Shown here: positions 35,666 through 38,325 of the stretch, in pieces
How the letters are laid out: the number at the start of each line of letters is the position of its first letter
How positions within the stretch are numbered: the first letter of the stretch is position 1
Assembly (NCBI RefSeq): GCF_009996735.1
Contig: NZ_JAACYI010000030.1
Coordinates: 1-38,325, forward strand
Direction of reading: 5' to 3'
From: Cellulomonas sp. APG4
GTDB lineage: Bacteria > Actinomycetota > Actinomycetes > Actinomycetales > Cellulomonadaceae
Length of the DNA stretch: 38,325 nucleotides
Made by a program: the position numbers and the translations under genes
The notes under the pieces: model-generated
What the model was told of the DNA's origin: nothing
The model's database searches: none
The model's input: the letters and a program-made list of their open reading frames with translations, nothing else

Positions 35666-37152
35666 CAGTCCTCCTGGTCAGGGGTCGGGGCGAGGGACCA
35701 CCGCGCCCCGGTGGGCGAGTCCTCCACGACGACGCCCGCGGCCGCGAGACGGTCGCGCACGGCGTCGGCCGCGGCCCAGTCCTTGGCGGCCCGCGCCTGG
35801 GCCCGTACCGCGAGCTCGGCCTCGACGAGACGGCCGAGCGCGTGCATCGCGTCGTCGGAACGGCCCGTCTGCTCGTCGGCCCACGTGACGGGGTCGAGGC
35901 CGAGCACGTCGAGCATCGACCGCACGGCCAGGAGCTCATCCGCGACGGCGGCGGCGTCCAGCTCGGTGAGCGCGGTGTTGCCGCGCCGCAGGTGCTCGTG
36001 CACGACGGCGAGCGCAGCCGGGACGTTGAGGTCGTCGTCCATCGCGGCGCTGAACGCGGCAGGCAGCTCGGACGTCGCGACCTGCGCGTCGATGCGACCC
36101 GCGACCTCGGCGCCCACACGCTCGGTCGCACGGCGCACGAACCCTGCGAGCCGGTTCCACGTGGCCTCGGCCTCGTGCAGCGTCTCGGGCGTGTACTCGA
36201 GCATCGACCGGTACTGGACGGCGGTGAGCGCGTAGCGCAGCACGGGCGGGGGCACCTGCGCGAGCACGGCCTCGACGAGCAGGGAGTTGCCGAGCGACTT
36301 GCTCATCTTGGCCCCGCCCTGCGTGACCCACGCCGAGTGCATCCACAGCCGGGCGAAGCCGTGGCCTGCGGCACGCGACTGCGCCTGCTCGTTCTCATGG
36401 TGCGGGAACCGCAGGTCGAGGCCGCCGCCGTGGATGTCGAACGTCTCGCCCAGGTAGCGCTGCGCCATGGCGGAGCACTCGAGGTGCCAGCCGGGGCGCC
36501 CGCGCCCGAAGGGTGTGGGCCACGACGCCGTCGGCGGGTCCCCCGCGCGCACTCCCTTCCACAGGGCGAAGTCGTGCGGGTCGCGCTTGCCCGGGCGGGA
36601 CCCCGTCTCGCCCGCGTCAGGCTTCGCGTCGCGCGGGTCCTCGTCGTCGGGCTCGGGAGCCAGGTCCTCGGGTCGCTGGTTCGTGAGCGACCCGTACTCC
36701 GGGTACGAGCGCACGTCGAACCACACGTCGCCGTCCCCGGTCGCGTACGCGTGACCGCGCTCGACGAGCCTCTCCATGAGCTCGACCATCTCGGTCACGT
36801 GGCCGGTGGCGCGCGGCTCGTAGGTGGGCGGGAGGATGCCCAGGGCGTCGTGGGCGGCCGCGAACTCCCGCTCGAAGCGCTGGGCCCACGCCCACCAGGG
36901 CACGTCCGCCTCGGCCGACTTCGTGAGGATCTTGTCGTCGATGTCGGTGACGTTGCGCACCAGGGTCACGCGCAGCCCGGCCCGTCGCAGCCAGCGGACG
37001 AGCACGTCGAACGCGACGTCGGTGCGCATGTGGCCGATGTGGGGCGAGCCCTGCACGGTGGCACCGCACACGTAGATGCCGATCTCGCCGGCGCGCAGCG
37101 GGACGAGCTCGCGCGTGGTGCGGGACGCGGTGTCGAAGAGGTGCAGGCTCAC
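35665..37152 (-). CDS. cysS: Cysteinyl-tRNA synthetase
   Basis: A 495-residue class I synthetase. GTG 37152 gives the usual N-terminus ([11 protein letters not shown]). The zinc-site Cys is in [15 protein letters not shown], and the HIGH motif is PHIGHM. A second zinc Cys lies in HLECSAM, with FPHHENE after it, and KMSKSLGN is the KMSKS loop. It charges tRNA-Cys. A linker at about 165-190 ([18 protein letters not shown]) is acidic and longer than in many homologues. The stop overlaps the rlmB start. The gene is divergent from the quinone-oxidoreductase gene with a 67-base spacer. Confidence 0.97.
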   Translation of the reverse strand: MSLHLFDTASRTTRELVPLRAGEIGIYVCGATVQGSPHIGHMRTDVAFDVLVRWLRRAGLRVTLVRNVTDIDDKILTKSAEADVPWWAWAQRFEREFAAAHDALGILPPTYEPRATGHVTEMVELMERLVERGHAYATGDGDVWFDVRSYPEYGSLTNQRPEDLAPEPDDEDPRDAKPDAGETGSRPGKRDPHDFALWKGVRAGDPPTASWPTPFGRGRPGWHLECSAMAQRYLGETFDIHGGGLDLRFPHHENEQAQSRAAGHGFARLWMHSAWVTQGGAKMSKSLGNSLLVEAVLAQVPPPVLRYALTAVQYRSMLEYTPETLHEAEATWNRLAGFVRRATERVGAEVAGRIDAQVATSELPAAFSAAMDDDLNVPAALAVVHEHLRRGNTALTELDAAAVADELLAVRSMLDVLGLDPVTWADEQTGRSDDAMHALGRLVEAELAVRAQARAAKDWAAADAVRDRLAAAGVVVEDSPTGARWSLAPTPDQED

Positions 37153-37219
37153 CGCGCAAGGGTACCGGCGGCATCCCACGGGGGTGGACCCGCGGGCCTC
37201 GCAGGGACATGATCGAGGT

Positions 37220-38146
37220 ATGGCACGCGCGGTGGTGGCGACCGCCTACGGCGGACCTGACGTCCTGCGGGTCGTGGAGCACGACCCGGGGCTCCCGGGG
37301 CCGGGTGAGGCCCTGGTGGAGATGCGCGCCGCGGGGGTCAACCCGGCGGACTGGAAGACCTACAGCGGCGCGTGGGGCGACGACGAGGCCCGGCTCCCGC
37401 TGCGCCTCGGCTTCGAGCTCGCCGGCACCGTCCTCGAGGCGGGTGAGGGCGTGGACCGCGCCTGGGTCGGCCAGGAGGTCGTCGCGCATCCCGTGAGCGG
37501 CGCGTACGCGGATCGGGTGCTCGTGCGCGCCTCGCGGCTCGTCCCCAGGCCCGCGGCTCTCGACGTGACCGAGGCGGGCGCCCTGCTGCTCGCCGGGACG
37601 ACGGCCCTGCACGCGCTGGACGCCGCCGGCGTGGGCGCGGGTGACACGGTGCTCGTGCACGGGGCCAGCGGCGGCGTCGGCTCGATGGTCACGCAGCTCG
37701 CCCTCAGGCGCGGCGCGCGCGTGGTGGGGACGGCGAGCCGCGCCAAGCACGACGACGTGGTCGAGCTCGGGGCGACCGCGATCACGTACGGCCCCGGGCT
37801 GCACGGTCGCGTCGAGCAGGCCGCACCCGGCGGGCTCACGGCCGCGATCGACACCGTGGGGACCGACGAGGCCCTCGACACCTCGGTGGCCCTCGTCGCG
37901 GACCGCAGGCGCGTGGTGACGATCGTCGCGGCGGCGCGCGGCACGGCCCTCGGCGTGACCGTGATGAGCGGCAACGGAGGGCTCACGGCCGAGCAGCGCG
38001 CACGCGCCCGCGAGCACGTCGCGTCCCTCGCCGCCGCGGGCCACCTGCGGGTACGGGTCGGCGCGGTCTACCACCTGGCCGACGTCGTGCAGGCGCACCG
38101 GTCCGCGATGTCCGGGACCCGTGGGCGCGTGGTGCTCGTCCCCTGA
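37220..38146 (+). CDS. Zinc-free quinone-oxidoreductase-type MDR protein
   Basis: A 308-residue medium-chain dehydrogenase/reductase. The N-terminal GroES-like domain has [14 protein letters not shown] and [14 protein letters not shown]; the Rossmann motif is [30 protein letters not shown] (shown in two parts: [13 protein letters not shown] and ARVVGTAS). No structural or catalytic zinc Cys residues are present, so it is of the NADPH:quinone reductase class. The substrate is unknown. ATG 37220 has only a weak GAGG immediately before it and AGGGA further upstream. Confidence 0.9.
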   Translation: MARAVVATAYGGPDVLRVVEHDPGLPGPGEALVEMRAAGVNPADWKTYSGAWGDDEARLPLRLGFELAGTVLEAGEGVDRAWVGQEVVAHPVSGAYADRVLVRASRLVPRPAALDVTEAGALLLAGTTALHALDAAGVGAGDTVLVHGASGGVGSMVTQLALRRGARVVGTASRAKHDDVVELGATAITYGPGLHGRVEQAAPGGLTAAIDTVGTDEALDTSVALVADRRRVVTIVAAARGTALGVTVMSGNGGLTAEQRARAREHVASLAAAGHLRVRVGAVYHLADVVQAHRSAMSGTRGRVVLVP

Positions 38147-38325
38147 GCACGCGCGGGCCGTGGGGCGCGGTGCGGTGGTGCGTATCAGGGCTCGCCGTCG
38201 GAGCGCAGCTCGCGCCGAGCGCGCCTGCCGCCCCCTGCGGCCGGCGGGGGCGCGGGCGAGGTTGTTCTCGGTGGTTGCGGGGACGGCGAGCGGGTTGCCG
38301 GGCTCGGCCATTCCCATCACGGGGG
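38147..38325. other. Right-edge stretch with no supported gene
   Basis: A CGCCCCC / GGGGGCG hairpin (38229-38235 / 38246-38252) could terminate the oxidoreductase transcript. A minus-strand frame enters from the right edge (M-A-E-P-G-N-P-L-A-V), but its codon use deteriorates within 30 codons, so I do not call it. Confidence 0.4.

Noticed and set aside
36617-38320. 567-codon minus-strand frame covering the right edge
   Set aside because: It is antisense to the MDR oxidoreductase and out of frame with cysS. Only its first 25 codons look protein-like, and those cannot be distinguished from chance.
38185-38325. Pro-rich minus-strand tail ending R-R-E-L-R-S-D-G-E-P
   Set aside because: An in-frame TGA at 38317-38319 interrupts the frame before the window edge and no start follows it.

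Overview
The window is chromosomal DNA of a very GC-rich actinobacterium. Nearly every codon ends in G or C, GTG starts are common, and several families are largely actinobacterial (DUF3027, DUF3263, DUF4031, DUF4032, LytR_C, the XPB-type helicase with its partner, a GroEL2-type chaperonin under CIRCE control). The gene set fits Micrococcales and looks Cellulomonas-like; the genus is an inference. No insertion sequence, prophage, CRISPR array or base-composition break is visible.

Layout. 1-3049 (minus): small membrane protein, two-part cold-shock protein, zinc-ribbon DUF3027 protein and a sacsin-like ATPase cut by the left edge; the last three are tightly linked. 3191-7301 (plus): helicase-associated protein and XPB helicase. 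7325-8095 (minus): a glutamine-amidotransferase-like protein. 8203-11043 (plus): TPM-domain membrane protein and PspA. 11170-13454 (plus): OmpR-type response regulator and histidine kinase with a 4-base overlap. 13500-14960 (plus): HD-like protein, lone WXG100 protein, DUF4031 protein. 15055-16680 (minus): groEL with two tandem CIRCE operators. 16907-19593 (minus): FAD oxidoreductase coupled to a cold-shock gene, LytR_C protein, DUF3263 protein. 19866-20558 (plus): ung.

20685-25120 is the most unusual region. Five small exported proteins share one layout: a signal peptide, then A-A-x-[LV]-x-[VL], then two cysteines 25-35 residues apart, and a beta-rich remainder. Four lie in one minus-strand operon with a Ser/His (SipW/ER-type) signal peptidase. 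The fifth (20685-21101) stands alone behind a clear c-di-GMP-I (GEMM-I) riboswitch at 21303-21390, with a 27-codon leader ORF between them. I read this as a secreted fibre or matrix system made by a dedicated signal peptidase, with one subunit under c-di-GMP control. A membrane-bound DsbA-like protein and a VKOR, which form disulfides outside the cell, lie just upstream (25564-27196), past a tRNA-Thr gene.

27254-38146 holds a small membrane protein, a membrane Ser/Thr kinase, the trehalose genes otsA-otsB, a sugar-ABC ATPase of the MsiK/UgpC type, a kinase-like DUF4032 protein, rlmB, cysS and a zinc-free quinone-oxidoreductase-type protein. Convergent gene pairs are mostly separated by perfect hairpins, and several adjacent genes overlap at stop/start codons.
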